Shown here: positions 51,350 to 61,607 of the stretch, in pieces
How the letters are laid out: each line of letters begins with the position of its first letter
Position numbering within the stretch: position 1 is the stretch's first letter
NCBI GenBank assembly: GCA_964482235.1
Contig: CAYZWU010000008.1
Coordinates: forward strand, 1 to 64,000
Length of the DNA stretch: 64,000 nt
Direction: 5' to 3'
Origin: CAYZWU01 sp964482235
GTDB taxonomy: Bacteria; Planctomycetota; B15-G4; CAYZWU01
The notes under the pieces: model-generated
Seen by the model: only the letters and a program-made list of their open reading frames with translations
Database searches by the model: none
Told to the model about the DNA's origin: nothing
Program-made: the position numbers and the translations under genes

Positions 51350-54235
51350 ATGAGAACTTTGATCCTCTTTTCGTTCCTGTTCGTTCTCGCTCCCAGCGCG
51401 ATCGCTCAGACGGAGGCCCTGCCGTTCAAGCAGACAATCGAGGTCTTTCGCGACGAGGAGGGAGAGAAGATGGTTTTCTCTCTCAGGCTCAAGCAGCCTT
51501 TCCTGGCCGAGGAGTTCGAGGAGAGCAACTACATCCGCCTCAAGCCGCTGGACGAGAAGGCCTACCTCACCTATCCCAAGGAGACGGAGTTCCTTCAGAA
51601 GCACGCGGCCTTCTATGGCCGCCTGAAGGGGAAAGGGGTTGCCAAGCTTCAGCTTTCCTACGAGATGGTCACGGAGAATCTCGACGGTTCGCCGCGTGTC
51701 GAGGTTCATCAGAGCGTGATCGAGATCCCGATTCCCGAGGAGGAGACGGGGCACGAGAACATCTACAAGGAATGGGCCAGGCATCAGAACGACCATTTCC
51801 TCAATCTATTGAACTACTATCCCGGCGAGACCTTTCTCCAGTACTGCCTCCTCCAGTCCCGCGACAGGTACGGGATCGAGCCGCCGAAGATCAGAAGATC
51901 CCGGGGGGCGCTGGACCTGGAGAAGGGGCTCTACGGCGCCTTCACGGGGACGCTGGCTATCCAGGAGGCGCTGCAGAGCCAATCGTACCGGACCGGGTCG
52001 CAGGACCTGGACTACGACATTCAGATCCACCGGCTGTCTCCGCCCCGCCTCCGGTCGCACGACTACGAGGCGCTGCTCGAGGAGAAGAAGGAGGAGGGGA
52101 TCGAGCCCGATCTGCTCGACGTGGCCGCCCTGATTCCAGGAAACCAGTATCTTCTCCAGTTCAACTCCATGGAGGCGGTGGACTCCCTGATCGACCTGAC
52201 CACCGACTACGGTGACAGCCTGGTGAGGCTTTTCACCCGCCATGCCAAGCACAATCGTCTCCACGAGAAGCTCGAGGATCAGCTCTGCCTGCAGAGGAAG
52301 TCGATCTCCCGTCTCTTTTCCGAGGGCGCGATCGACGAGATTGCCATCACGGGATCGAATGTCTTCTTCGTCGAAGGGACCGATGTGACGATCCTGTTAC
52401 GGTTGAAGAAGCCCGAGGCCTTCGAGAAGGAGGCGAGCCGCTGGCTGGCCGAGGTGAAGAAGAAGCGGCCGGACCTGGTGGAGCGCCGCTTCAACTACCA
52501 GGGGCACAGACTGGCCGCCCGCTACACCGACGACCGGATGGTCTCCTCCTTCGTCGTGCAGTACAAGAATTACGCCGTCTTCTCCAACTCGCACGTGGCG
52601 ATCCGGAAGATGGTGGACACGATCAACGGGACGGTCGCCAGGCTGAGCGACGCCGACGATTACCGGTACATCTCCAGCCTTCTCCCGCCGTCAAGGGAGC
52701 GGCAGAGCGGCTACTTCTATGCATCGGAAGAGTTCATCAAGGAACAGAGCACGGCGGCCATGAAGATCTCCGAGAAGCGCCGCATGCTCTGCTTCAACAA
52801 CCTGGTGATGCTCAACAACGCGTCGTTGATGTACCGGCTGGAGTACGGCCGCTCGCCGGCCACCATGACCGACCTGATCAAGGAGCGGTTCGTCGATCCC
52901 TACAAGCTGATCTGCCCCCACGGCGGAGCCTACTCCCTCGACGCCCATCACGACACGGCGACATGCTCGCTTCACAACAGGATCAAGTACCTCACGTCCA
53001 ACATGGAGCTCGAGGTTCTCGAGGTCTCGAAGAAGGAGAAGGAGGAGTACGACCGGTACAAGCGGCGCTACGGCGAGTTCTGGCAGAAGATGTTCAATCC
53101 CGTTGCCGTGCGGATCCATGCCGCTGAATCGCGTACCCTGCTCGAGTTCTGCGTCCTTCCCTTCAGGAACGGCGATTTCTACCAGACTCTCAGGGAGTGG
53201 CTCGATGACGACCCGCAGCGGATCGACACATCGGACTTCTCGAAGACCACAGTGGCGTCCGTGGGCCTCGTTCCCGGGAAGGAGGGGATCGCGCGATTTC
53301 TCAGGGAGATCCCCGCCGTGGCAAAAGTGCTGACCGCCGATCCGACGCTGGCGGATCTGAACTGGATCGGAGACGCGGCAACGCTGAACCTCTGTGACGG
53401 AAACACGATCCTGGAAATCGACCCCACCTTCCTGAAGCCCCTCGACATGATGGGGCGCATCCCGGTGCCGCAGCAGTGCGCTGCGGGGATCTTCTTTCTG
53501 GCCGCGACGCTGCCCACTTACACGACGCTCGATGTGGTCGATCGCGACAAGGCGGAGCGCTTCCTCGAGCAGCTCTCCTCGAACATCCTTCTCGAGAAGG
53601 ACACGATGATGGGCCTGGAAACCGCCTTCGACTCCTATCAGCTGCCCGACTACAAGGACCATGACATCTACTCGGTGAGCTACCGGGTCTACTCCGTCAA
53701 GGTCCGGTTTCACATCGCCCTCGTGGGGGACAGGCTCGTGGCTGCCACGAATCTGCAGACCCTCAAGGATGTGATCGATGCATCCGGCAGCGGCGGGAGC
53801 GGCGGGGACGGGGAAGAGGTGCAGATGCTCGTCCGATTCAACGCCAAAGCCCTCGAACGCCTCGAGGAGAACCTGCGGCTCTACTGGGAGGAAAAATCGC
53901 GGCTTGCCTGCCACGGGAACATCATGTCGATCTACAACCTGATCAAGCTCTACAACGTGACGATGGATGAAGTTCCCGGCCTCTCTCAGGCCAAGTACGG
54001 CGTGACATACTACTGTCCCGACGGCGGCCGGTATCGCTACGATCCGGAGCGCGACCGAGTCTGCTGCACCCTTCACGGCAACAGGCAGGAGTCGATGCAG
54101 AACCGCGGCAGCAGGGAGGATTCGTCCTTTGTCCGTTTCTTCGACAGCCTCGAGGAGATCCGGGCGACGCTTTGCTTCGACGAGGATCACCTCGACGTCA
54201 AGGTCGCCATCGAGCGAAAGGCGAAGGACGGTTGA
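51350..54235 (+). CDS. Large exported protein with two pseudopilin-like modules
   Basis: 961 residues with a signal peptide (LILFSFLFVLAPSAIAQ). The bulk (about 20-470 and 560-840) is mixed helix and strand, and part of it recalls DUF3352-type proteins (VFFVEGTDVTILLRLKKPE). Two stretches, at about 474-545 and 849-912, share a pattern: a helix with a YR-EYG-like turn, then CPxGGxY and about 10-15 residues later C(S/T)LH. This resembles the end of some type II secretion pseudopilins. The Cys residues could form a disulfide. AAGGAG precedes ATG 51350. The 271-base AT-rich gap upstream probably contains its promoter, but no clear box pair was found. Confidence 0.75.
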   Translation: MRTLILFSFLFVLAPSAIAQTEALPFKQTIEVFRDEEGEKMVFSLRLKQPFLAEEFEESNYIRLKPLDEKAYLTYPKETEFLQKHAAFYGRLKGKGVAKLQLSYEMVTENLDGSPRVEVHQSVIEIPIPEEETGHENIYKEWARHQNDHFLNLLNYYPGETFLQYCLLQSRDRYGIEPPKIRRSRGALDLEKGLYGAFTGTLAIQEALQSQSYRTGSQDLDYDIQIHRLSPPRLRSHDYEALLEEKKEEGIEPDLLDVAALIPGNQYLLQFNSMEAVDSLIDLTTDYGDSLVRLFTRHAKHNRLHEKLEDQLCLQRKSISRLFSEGAIDEIAITGSNVFFVEGTDVTILLRLKKPEAFEKEASRWLAEVKKKRPDLVERRFNYQGHRLAARYTDDRMVSSFVVQYKNYAVFSNSHVAIRKMVDTINGTVARLSDADDYRYISSLLPPSRERQSGYFYASEEFIKEQSTAAMKISEKRRMLCFNNLVMLNNASLMYRLEYGRSPATMTDLIKERFVDPYKLICPHGGAYSLDAHHDTATCSLHNRIKYLTSNMELEVLEVSKKEKEEYDRYKRRYGEFWQKMFNPVAVRIHAAESRTLLEFCVLPFRNGDFYQTLREWLDDDPQRIDTSDFSKTTVASVGLVPGKEGIARFLREIPAVAKVLTADPTLADLNWIGDAATLNLCDGNTILEIDPTFLKPLDMMGRIPVPQQCAAGIFFLAATLPTYTTLDVVDRDKAERFLEQLSSNILLEKDTMMGLETAFDSYQLPDYKDHDIYSVSYRVYSVKVRFHIALVGDRLVAATNLQTLKDVIDASGSGGSGGDGEEVQMLVRFNAKALERLEENLRLYWEEKSRLACHGNIMSIYNLIKLYNVTMDEVPGLSQAKYGVTYYCPDGGRYRYDPERDRVCCTLHGNRQESMQNRGSREDSSFVRFFDSLEEIRATLCFDEDHLDVKVAIERKAKDG

Positions 54236-54268
54236 TGGGGCGCTTCGATCCCGAAAAGCGGGCTTTCA

Positions 54269-54298
54269 GGGCTGACCGATCTCCGATCCGGTCAGCCC
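54269..54298. repeat. Hairpin between convergent genes
   Basis: GGGCTGACCG (54269-54278) pairs perfectly with CGGTCAGCCC (54289-54298), with a 10-base loop, between the stops of two convergent genes. No T-run is present on either side, so its use as a two-way terminator is only likely. Confidence 0.5.
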
Positions 54299-54310
54299 GT
54301 GAAGGCTCCG

Positions 54311-54877
54311 TCACGACGCGTCGGGCCAGAGCCAGCCGAAGGTGACGCCCGTGACCAGCCCGTAGACCACGCCGTCGAAGACGAACTTCAGTGTGGTGCT
54401 CAACCGCTGCCCCTTCCAGATCGCGTCGGGAAGGTAGGCAACGCCGTAGACGAGTACGGCCACCGTCCCGATCACGCGGAAGACCGTCCTGAACTCGGTG
54501 GCAGGGGTCAGGACGATGCTGCCCACGTAGGCGACGAAGAAGCTCACCAGCAGGGTATAGAGAAACCAGAACACAAGAGCCTTGTTCATGCTGGGCGTGC
54601 CGTTCGGAAGAATGGTCAGGTATCCCACCGGACCCTTCTTGTACTTCTCGATCATCTCGGGAGAGCACATCTCCTTCATCGATCCGGGGCAGGGGAACAT
54701 GTACTGCCCGGGCTGGAGCGACTGGCTGCCCAGCTCGTTCATCGCTGCTTCCTCCCCGGGAAGCTTCTTCCAGTCGCCCTTGTGGATCTGAACCACCATG
54801 TGGAGGATGGAACTGGCGATGAAGACGAAAACCGACGACAGCACGATGGGAAGCCAGAGGTCAGCAATAAATTCCAT
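54311..54877 (-). CDS. Conserved membrane protein of unknown function
   Basis: 188 residues with about four membrane segments: one at 10-30 (WLPIVLSSVFVFIASSILHM), and three in the last 90 residues (ALVFWFLYTLLVSFFVAYVG and so on). The soluble part between them contains HKGDWKKLPGEEA and a CPGSMKEMCSPEM stretch with two Cys. I have an impression of similar short proteins in Acidobacteria and Planctomycetes, with no known function. ATG 54877 follows AGGAGG. It is transcribed alone, between the sulfatase and a convergent gene. Confidence 0.75.
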   Translation of the reverse strand: MEFIADLWLPIVLSSVFVFIASSILHMVVQIHKGDWKKLPGEEAAMNELGSQSLQPGQYMFPCPGSMKEMCSPEMIEKYKKGPVGYLTILPNGTPSMNKALVFWFLYTLLVSFFVAYVGSIVLTPATEFRTVFRVIGTVAVLVYGVAYLPDAIWKGQRLSTTLKFVFDGVVYGLVTGVTFGWLWPDAS

Positions 54878-55003
54878 GAGACTACCTCCTGATAGCAGGG
54901 AATCGGGAAATTCAGCGATATCATCGTCCGCCGAGCGATGCGGGCGGCTGTTTCCATACAAAGGGTAATAGCCTTTGATGGGCGCATCGCCATCGCCAGG
55001 CGG

Positions 55004-56572
55004 TTACTTTCCCGACCTGATCTTCTCCAGCTTCGCGGTCAGCCGCGCCAGCTCTTCCGGAAAGCGCTCCGCGACGTTTGTCGTCTCCCCCGGATCCGTT
55101 TCCAGGTCATAGAGCTGATAGGGTGTGGTCCACGGCTTGCTCTTCGGCCTGCCGCGGCCGCCCGATCCGCTGCCTGCAATCAGCTTCCACCTGCCGTCGC
55201 GCAGGGCGAAGGTCCCGTTGGCCGAGTGGTTGATTACCGGGGGGCGCTTCCAGGAATCGTTCCGGCCCTCCAGCAGCGGCACGATGCTGAAACTGTCCTC
55301 GGCCGCGCCGTCCGGGATACCGGCCCCGGCGAGGTTGGCGCAGGTGGCCATCAGGTCCACGTGGCAGATCGTTTCGTCGCAGCGGCTGCCGGCCTCGATC
55401 CGCCCCGGCCAGCGGGCGATGTAGGGAACGCGGTGCCCGCCCTCCCAGATGTCGGCTTTCGTGCCCCGCCACGGTCCGTTGGCCCTGTGGTTTCTCGACA
55501 GGAATCCATGCACTTTCGGATCGTCGAGATGATCACGAAGATCATCGGGATGATCGCGGCCGTGGGTGGCCTTGATGGGAGAGTCGGGCGCATCGAGACG
55601 GTACATGTACGAACCGTTGTCCGACGTCACGATGAAAAGCGTCTCCTCCGAGAGGCCCGCCCGGGCCAGCGCCCTGTCGACGGCGCCGATCACCCAGTCG
55701 GTATGCATGACGAAGTCGCCGTAATCACCCCTCTTCGACCTGCCCCGGAATCGGGGCGCCGGCATCACCGGTTTGTGCGGTGACGTGAGGGGGAAATAGA
55801 GAAAGAACGGCTTCTTCTTCTCGTCCCTTCCACGCTCCTCGATGTATTGCGTCGCCTTGGCTGTGAGAGTGTCCAGAGCCTCGATGTGCTTGAACGATGC
55901 CCCGATCTCGCCGGCTCGAAGGAAGGCGGGAAAGGCGCTGCCCTCGAAATGCTCCGTTGCCGGCTCGGTGAACCGATCGTTCTCCATGTAAACATAGGGA
56001 GGGAAGTCGAGGGATGCGCTGATTCCGTAGAAGTAGTCAAATCCGTATGCGTTCGGGCCATTGGCGATTCTGCCGCCGTAGTCGATCTTCTTTTTACTGT
56101 CGCCTTCCGGGAAGTCCATGCCGAGGTGCCACTTGCCGATGCAGGCGGTGCGGTATCCCTGCGCCTTCAGAAGCGCAGCCACGGTGAGGCGCTCGGGATC
56201 GATCAGATGCCTGGAGTAGCCGTTCAGGACGCCGCTCTTGAGACGGGTGCGCCAGCAGTACCGTCCGGTCATCAGGCCGTACCGCGTGGGTGTGCAGACG
56301 GCGGATCCGGAATGGGCGTCGCAAAAGATCATTCCTTCACCTGCCAGGCGATCGAGGTTCGTCGTGGGGATTCGCGAAGTCGGATTGAACGCCTTGACAT
56401 CGCCGTAGCCCAGGTCGTCCGCCATGATGACCACGATGTTGGGAGGGGCGGCGCGCGAGGCACCGGTCGCGAGACGATGGGGCATGGCCAGCGCGCCCGT
56501 CGCTGCCAGCGCCGCTGTTTTGAGGAAATCCCGGCGGTTTACACTGGATGAGAAGTGCGATCTGTCGTTCAC
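55004..56572 (-). CDS. Tat-exported arylsulfatase (type I sulfatase)
   Basis: 522 residues. A Tat signal (VNRRDFLKTAALAATGALAM) leads into a sulfatase of the arylsulfatase A type. The N-terminal metal site is IVVIMADDLGYGD. The CTPTR motif at C93 is the site turned into formylglycine. GYRTACIGKWHLG, YFPLTSPHKP and FIVTSDNGSY hold further catalytic or metal residues. It should remove sulfate from sulfated polysaccharides outside the cytoplasm and needs a formylglycine-making enzyme, none of which is in this window. Start GTG 56572 follows AAGGAAAA and puts the Tat motif at the right place; the frame is open to 56779. It is divergent from the YhaO-like gene. Confidence 0.93.
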   Translation of the reverse strand: MNDRSHFSSSVNRRDFLKTAALAATGALAMPHRLATGASRAAPPNIVVIMADDLGYGDVKAFNPTSRIPTTNLDRLAGEGMIFCDAHSGSAVCTPTRYGLMTGRYCWRTRLKSGVLNGYSRHLIDPERLTVAALLKAQGYRTACIGKWHLGMDFPEGDSKKKIDYGGRIANGPNAYGFDYFYGISASLDFPPYVYMENDRFTEPATEHFEGSAFPAFLRAGEIGASFKHIEALDTLTAKATQYIEERGRDEKKKPFFLYFPLTSPHKPVMPAPRFRGRSKRGDYGDFVMHTDWVIGAVDRALARAGLSEETLFIVTSDNGSYMYRLDAPDSPIKATHGRDHPDDLRDHLDDPKVHGFLSRNHRANGPWRGTKADIWEGGHRVPYIARWPGRIEAGSRCDETICHVDLMATCANLAGAGIPDGAAEDSFSIVPLLEGRNDSWKRPPVINHSANGTFALRDGRWKLIAGSGSGGRGRPKSKPWTTPYQLYDLETDPGETTNVAERFPEELARLTAKLEKIRSGK

Positions 56573-56796
56573 GAGAGTTTTCCTTTTTCTGGAGGCAGGT
56601 TCCGTCACGATCCCATCAGTAGGGATTGTCCTTCGAGCTGTCAAGATTCCTCTCATCGCGCCGGCGCACCTGCCCGGTCTGCCGCGCACGGGGGTGCCGA
56701 TCCTTTTGAAAGAGCCGCTCTCAATTCGTGGCAATAGCCGTTGCCAAAGGCTAGAATCGGTGGCGAACCCGTACATCAATTTTCGGGGAGGCCTGG

Positions 56797-58062
56797 ATGT
56801 TCCGATTCATTCATGCGGCGGATATCCACCTGGACAGCCCGCTTCGCGGTCTGTCCCGCTACGAGACAGCTCCCGTCGACGCGATCCGGGGCGCCTGCCG
56901 CCGTGCCTTCGAGAACCTGGTGGATCTGGCCGTCGAGGAGAAAGTGGCCTTCGTGCTGCTGGCAGGCGACCTCTATGACGGCGACTGGAAGGATTTCAGC
57001 ACCGGCATCTTCGTCAGCAGGCAGATCGGACGGCTGAACGACTGCGGAATCCCCGTCATCGCCGCGGCGGGCAACCATGACGCGGCCAACAGGATGACGA
57101 GCGCGCTCGATCCGCCGGCCAACATGACCTTTCTCGCCTCTCGCAGCCCCGAGACGATCCGCCTGGAACGGTGTCCCGCGGCAGTGCACGGTCAGGGCTT
57201 TGCCACCCAGCACGTATCGGAGAACCTCGCGGCCCGATACCCCGACGCCGAGCCGGGCCTCTTCAACATCGGCCTCCTGCACACCAGCCTGGACGGGCGC
57301 GCAGGCCACGCGGACTACGCACCGTGCACGATCGACGACCTCCGCTCCAGGAACTACCAGTACTGGGCGCTGGGGCACGTTCACAAGAGGGAGATCGTTG
57401 CCGAGGATCCCTGGATCGTCTTCCCCGGATGCGTGCAGGGACGCCACATCCGCGAGACCGGTACCAAGGGCTGCACCCTTGTCACGGTGGAGGACGGATC
57501 GGTCAGCTCGGCCGTCCACCGTGAGCTCGACGTGCTGCGGTGGATCTTCTGCCTCATCGATCTCGAGGAAGTGGAGGACCGCGCCGGTCTGCTGGACAGG
57601 ATCCGGCAGGCCATGACCTCCGAGCTGGACGCGGCGGACGGGCGTCCGGTGGCGATGCGTGTTCGTTTCGAGGGGGCATCCCCTCTGGCGGACGAGATCG
57701 CCGCCTATCCGGACAGGATGGAGAGCCAGGTCATTGCCCTGGCCGCCGAGACGGCCGGCGAGGATGTCTGGATCGAGAAGGTCGAATCCGTTGCGACGGG
57801 CAAGCTCGATCTCGATGCCGTTCTTTCCAGCGACGGCCCCCTCGGTGCGCTGCTCGAGCAGATCGCCTCCCTGCCCGAGGAGATGGGCAGCATCGACGGG
57901 CTGGACGGGATCATCGTGGACCTGAAGCAGAAGCTGCCTGCCGAAGCGGTCGGATCGGAGAGAGGTCTCGATCTGGACGATCCGGAGAAGATCGCCAGTC
58001 TTGTCCGGGAAGCCAAGAAGATGCTGGTGGGACGGCTCCTGGCCGCGGGGGGGCGGCCATGA
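56797..58062 (+). CDS. SbcD/YhaO-like metallophosphoesterase (DNA repair exonuclease)
   Basis: 421 residues. The N-terminal calcineurin-like phosphoesterase has all five motifs: AADIHLD, LAGDLYD, AAGNHD, LLHTS and GHVHKRE. The rest (about 260-421) is a helical cap-like part that should bind the partner ATPase. The family cuts DNA ends with Mn ions. It most resembles YhaO, which pairs with YhaN, rather than the classical SbcD. Its stop overlaps the start of the next gene (ATGA), so the nuclease and ATPase are made together. Confidence 0.92.
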   Translation: MFRFIHAADIHLDSPLRGLSRYETAPVDAIRGACRRAFENLVDLAVEEKVAFVLLAGDLYDGDWKDFSTGIFVSRQIGRLNDCGIPVIAAAGNHDAANRMTSALDPPANMTFLASRSPETIRLERCPAAVHGQGFATQHVSENLAARYPDAEPGLFNIGLLHTSLDGRAGHADYAPCTIDDLRSRNYQYWALGHVHKREIVAEDPWIVFPGCVQGRHIRETGTKGCTLVTVEDGSVSSAVHRELDVLRWIFCLIDLEEVEDRAGLLDRIRQAMTSELDAADGRPVAMRVRFEGASPLADEIAAYPDRMESQVIALAAETAGEDVWIEKVESVATGKLDLDAVLSSDGPLGALLEQIASLPEEMGSIDGLDGIIVDLKQKLPAEAVGSERGLDLDDPEKIASLVREAKKMLVGRLLAAGGRP

Positions 58063-61000
58063 GGATCGACCGGCTCGACCTGATCGCCTTCGGACCGTTC
58101 ACCGGCCGCAAGCTCGACCTTTCCCCGGGCAGCGAGGGCCTGCACCTGATCTACGGCGACAACGAGGCCGGAAAGAGCAGCTGCCTGAGAGCCCTGGTCT
58201 CCTGGCTGTTCGGCATCGCCGTACGGACTGGTGATAATTTCATTCATGCCAATCCCAAGCTGCGCATCGGCGGCAGGCTCTCCCTGTCGGACGGCGAGGC
58301 GGTGGAGTTCGTCAGGCGCAAGGGCAGCAAGGACACGCTCCTCGATCCGGAAACGGAGGAGCCGCAGCCCGATTCGCTGCTGGCCCGCTTTCTGCCGGGG
58401 ATGGACGAGGATCTCTTCCTCCGGCTCCACGGCATCGATTACGACGGGCTGGTTCGCGGCGGACGGGAGATCCTCGATCAGTCGGGCGACCTGGGCCAGG
58501 CGCTCTTCAGCGCGGCGGCCGGAGCGGTCCGGCTTCGCGGCATCCTGGACGATCTGGAGGAAGAGGCGGGCCGGCTGTTCAAGCCGAGGGCCTCCACCAG
58601 GATCGTCAATCAGGCTGCAGCGCTCTACCACCAGGCGCGCAGACAGATCAGGGAAACCAGCCTGCCCGTTGCCGAGTGGAAGCGGTTGAAGGCGGAGCTC
58701 GCCGCAACGCGGGAGGGGATCGAGCAGGTCGAGGAGAAGATCGTCGAGCTGACACGGGAGAAAAGCCGTGTGGAGCGCCTCAAGCGCGTTCAGGGGACGC
58801 TGGCCGAGAGGCGCGAGCTGCAAAGCCGCTTGAAAGAACTGGGCGAGGTTCTCCTTCTCCCCGAGGAGTTCGAGGAGGCGTGCCGGACCGCGAAGAAGAT
58901 CCGCCGGGGCGCCGAGGATCTGCTCCGGAAGGTCGCGGCAAGGCTGGAACGTCGGAAGAAGGATGTGGCCGACCTGAGGCTGCAGCCTGAGCTGCTCGTC
59001 AACGAGGAGACCATATCGTCCCTTTACAAGGACCTGGGAGCGGTCGAGAAGGCCATCGAGGACCGGCCCGTGCACGACGGCAAGCGTCGGCAGCTCAGGC
59101 GGGAAGCCGCCCTCCTGCTGAAGGGGATACGACCCGACCTCGACCTCGATGCCGTTGACGTGCTCCGGCCCCTCCTGAGCAACGGTCGCTGGATCGAGAG
59201 CCTGATCCGGCAGCACGACCTGCTGGTCCAGAAGAGGGACCAGGCTGCGGAAGCGCAGAAGGAGCTCGAGGACCAGAACCGGACGCTGCAGCGCGATCGA
59301 AACGCCCTGGCCGGGTCGGGGATCGATTGGAGCGACCTCGGCGCCCGTGTGGCCGCGACACGCCGGGCCGGCGATCTGGACGAACGCTGCGCCGTCGCCA
59401 GGAAAGGGGCAAAGAGCGGGCAGGCTGCCTGCGAGCGGGAGCTCGAGCGCCTCGGGCGATTCTCCGGTACGGTCGACGAGCTGTCGACGCCGGCCCTTCC
59501 CGTTTCGGAGACTCTGGACCTGTTCGAGCGCCGCTTCGATGAAATCGACGAACGCCTGCGCGATTTGCAACGCCGGGCAGGGGAGATCGACCAGGAGCGC
59601 ACCCAGGCGGAGCAGGAGTTGCGGCTCCTGCTCTCGTCGGGCGATGTCCCTTCCGTGGCGGAACTGAAGCAGGCTCGGGACGTGCGCGATGCGGGGTGGC
59701 GCCTGGTGCGACGGAAGTACATCGACGGCGAGGCCGTCGACCGGGAGGTCGTGGAGTATGCCCGTGGCGGGGACCTGCCGGGGGTCTTCGAGCGCAGCAT
59801 GACCGAGACGGACCACGTCTCCGACCGTCTCCGCCTGTCGGCGGACCAGGTCCAGAAGAGGATTCTCCTGGAGAACAGGATCGAGGATCTGGACAGGCGT
59901 GCCGCGTCTCTCTCCGAGGAGAACGGGGCCGACAGGGAGAAGCGCGACCGCTGCGAGGACGAGTGGGCCGATGTCTGGATGCCGATCCGCGTCATGCCCG
60001 GCTCCCCCCGGGAGATGAAGCAGTGGATGGTCCGCGTGGAGGAGCTGCTCTCTCGCACCGCATCGGCCCGGGAGGTCGCTGTCGAGGCGGACCGGCTCGA
60101 GGCCGAACGCCGCGACCACATGGAGGCGCTCGCCGGTATGCTGGCGGGTTTCGATCTTTCCATCGAGACAGATCCAAGCACACTCGAGGAGATGCTCAGC
60201 CTCTGCGAGCAGCAGATCGAGACGGAGCGGAATGCAGCCGCCAGGAAGGAGCAGCTGGAGGACGCCATCGAGAGTCTCGATGTGCGCCTCGAGAGGGCGC
60301 GGCAGAACTCGGAGGACGCGGCGGACGAATGGGAGCGGTGGAAGAAGGCTTGGATCCGCGCCGTGTCCGGCTTCGGTGTGGATTCCGAGGTCCAGCCGGA
60401 GCGAGCGGCGGGAACGATGGAGCAGCTCGCCGAGCTGTTCGGAAAGCTCGATGCATCGGAAGATCTTCGTCGCCGGATCTTCGGCATCGACGAGGTGATC
60501 CGCCTGTTCGAGGAGAACGTGGCGGCCTTTGCCGCCCGGATCGGATTCGACTGTGCGGACGGGGAGGCTCTTGCCGTGGCGGGGCGGATCCACCGGGAGC
60601 TGGGCCGCGCCCGAGAGGCCCGCGCCAGCCTCGATAAGCTCGAAGCGCAAATCAGGGAGTTCGAGGAAGATGCCGAGGACACCAGGCTGACGATCCGGAG
60701 TGCGGATGAAAGGCTGGCCGAGCTTCGACAGACGGCCCGCGTGGCAGCGGACGACGAACTCGAACAGGCCGGCGAGCTCTCCCGCACCCGGCGCACCCTG
60801 CAGCAGCAGCTGGAGAGGGTGGAGGAGGAGCTTGCCCGGCAGGGCGACGGCCTCGGTGTCGAAGAGCTGGAACGCGAAGCGGGCGAAAGGGACAGCGATC
60901 TGTCCGACGTGGAGCTGGAACGCCTGGGCGGCGAGCTTACCGACCTGCATACAAGACGCGACCAGCTGCGCGATCAACAGACAGACCTGAACGGCAAGCT

Positions 61001-61598
61001 CAAGGCCGGCGACGGCAGCGCCGCTGCCGCCGAGGCGGCCGAGGAAGCGGAACGGCAGCTGTCAGCCGTTGTCAAGGGGACGGAGCAGTACCTCAGGCTG
61101 CAGATCGCCCTGCGCCTGCTCGAGCAGAAGGTCGAGCTGTACCGCCGGGAGAACCAGGCCCCCGTTCTTCGCCGCGCGGGAGAGCTGTTTCACCGCATGA
61201 CCCTGGGGTCTTTTGCGCGATTGCGGGACGATCTCGATGAAACGGGCAAGCCGGCGCTCTATGGCGTCCGCCCCGACAACGATCTGGTTTCCGTGGCCGG
61301 CATGAGCGACGGCACGCGCGATCAGCTTTACCTTTCACTGCGCCTGGCCACCCTGGAGCAGCATCTCCGGAAGGGAGAGCCTTACCCCCTGGTGGTGGAC
61401 GACATCCTGATCGGCTTCGACGATGACCGCGCCAGGGCCGGCCTCGAGATGCTGGCCGAGCTGGCTCGACAGACGCAGGTGCTGCTCTTCACACACCACA
61501 GGCGGATCGTGGAGCTTGCCGAGGGGATCGAGTCTGAAGGCGGGGTCTTCATTCACGAACTGGATGCCGGCGAGGCGGTCGCAACCGAGGTCCGATGA
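58059..61598 (+). CDS. SbcC/YhaN-like SMC-type ATPase
   Basis: 1179 residues, with split ABC ATPase halves at the ends and a long coiled coil between. Walker A is GDNEAGKSS (residues 33-41). The C-terminal half has the signature SDGTRDQLYLSLRLA and Walker B YPLVVDDILIGFDD, then FTHHRRI (H-loop). The middle (about 180-1000) is helical coiled coil with no clear CxxC zinc hook, as in YhaN (AAA_27) proteins. With the upstream nuclease it should form a DNA-end-processing complex. ATG 58059 overlaps the upstream stop. A Ser/Thr kinase gene starts nine bases after its stop, an unexpected neighbour. Confidence 0.92.
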   Translation: MRIDRLDLIAFGPFTGRKLDLSPGSEGLHLIYGDNEAGKSSCLRALVSWLFGIAVRTGDNFIHANPKLRIGGRLSLSDGEAVEFVRRKGSKDTLLDPETEEPQPDSLLARFLPGMDEDLFLRLHGIDYDGLVRGGREILDQSGDLGQALFSAAAGAVRLRGILDDLEEEAGRLFKPRASTRIVNQAAALYHQARRQIRETSLPVAEWKRLKAELAATREGIEQVEEKIVELTREKSRVERLKRVQGTLAERRELQSRLKELGEVLLLPEEFEEACRTAKKIRRGAEDLLRKVAARLERRKKDVADLRLQPELLVNEETISSLYKDLGAVEKAIEDRPVHDGKRRQLRREAALLLKGIRPDLDLDAVDVLRPLLSNGRWIESLIRQHDLLVQKRDQAAEAQKELEDQNRTLQRDRNALAGSGIDWSDLGARVAATRRAGDLDERCAVARKGAKSGQAACERELERLGRFSGTVDELSTPALPVSETLDLFERRFDEIDERLRDLQRRAGEIDQERTQAEQELRLLLSSGDVPSVAELKQARDVRDAGWRLVRRKYIDGEAVDREVVEYARGGDLPGVFERSMTETDHVSDRLRLSADQVQKRILLENRIEDLDRRAASLSEENGADREKRDRCEDEWADVWMPIRVMPGSPREMKQWMVRVEELLSRTASAREVAVEADRLEAERRDHMEALAGMLAGFDLSIETDPSTLEEMLSLCEQQIETERNAAARKEQLEDAIESLDVRLERARQNSEDAADEWERWKKAWIRAVSGFGVDSEVQPERAAGTMEQLAELFGKLDASEDLRRRIFGIDEVIRLFEENVAAFAARIGFDCADGEALAVAGRIHRELGRAREARASLDKLEAQIREFEEDAEDTRLTIRSADERLAELRQTARVAADDELEQAGELSRTRRTLQQQLERVEEELARQGDGLGVEELEREAGERDSDLSDVELERLGGELTDLHTRRDQLRDQQTDLNGKLKAGDGSAAAAEAAEEAERQLSAVVKGTEQYLRLQIALRLLEQKVELYRRENQAPVLRRAGELFHRMTLGSFARLRDDLDETGKPALYGVRPDNDLVSVAGMSDGTRDQLYLSLRLATLEQHLRKGEPYPLVVDDILIGFDDDRARAGLEMLAELARQTQVLLFTHHRRIVELAEGIESEGGVFIHELDAGEAVATEVR

Positions 61599-61607
61599 GG
61601 TGCGGGA

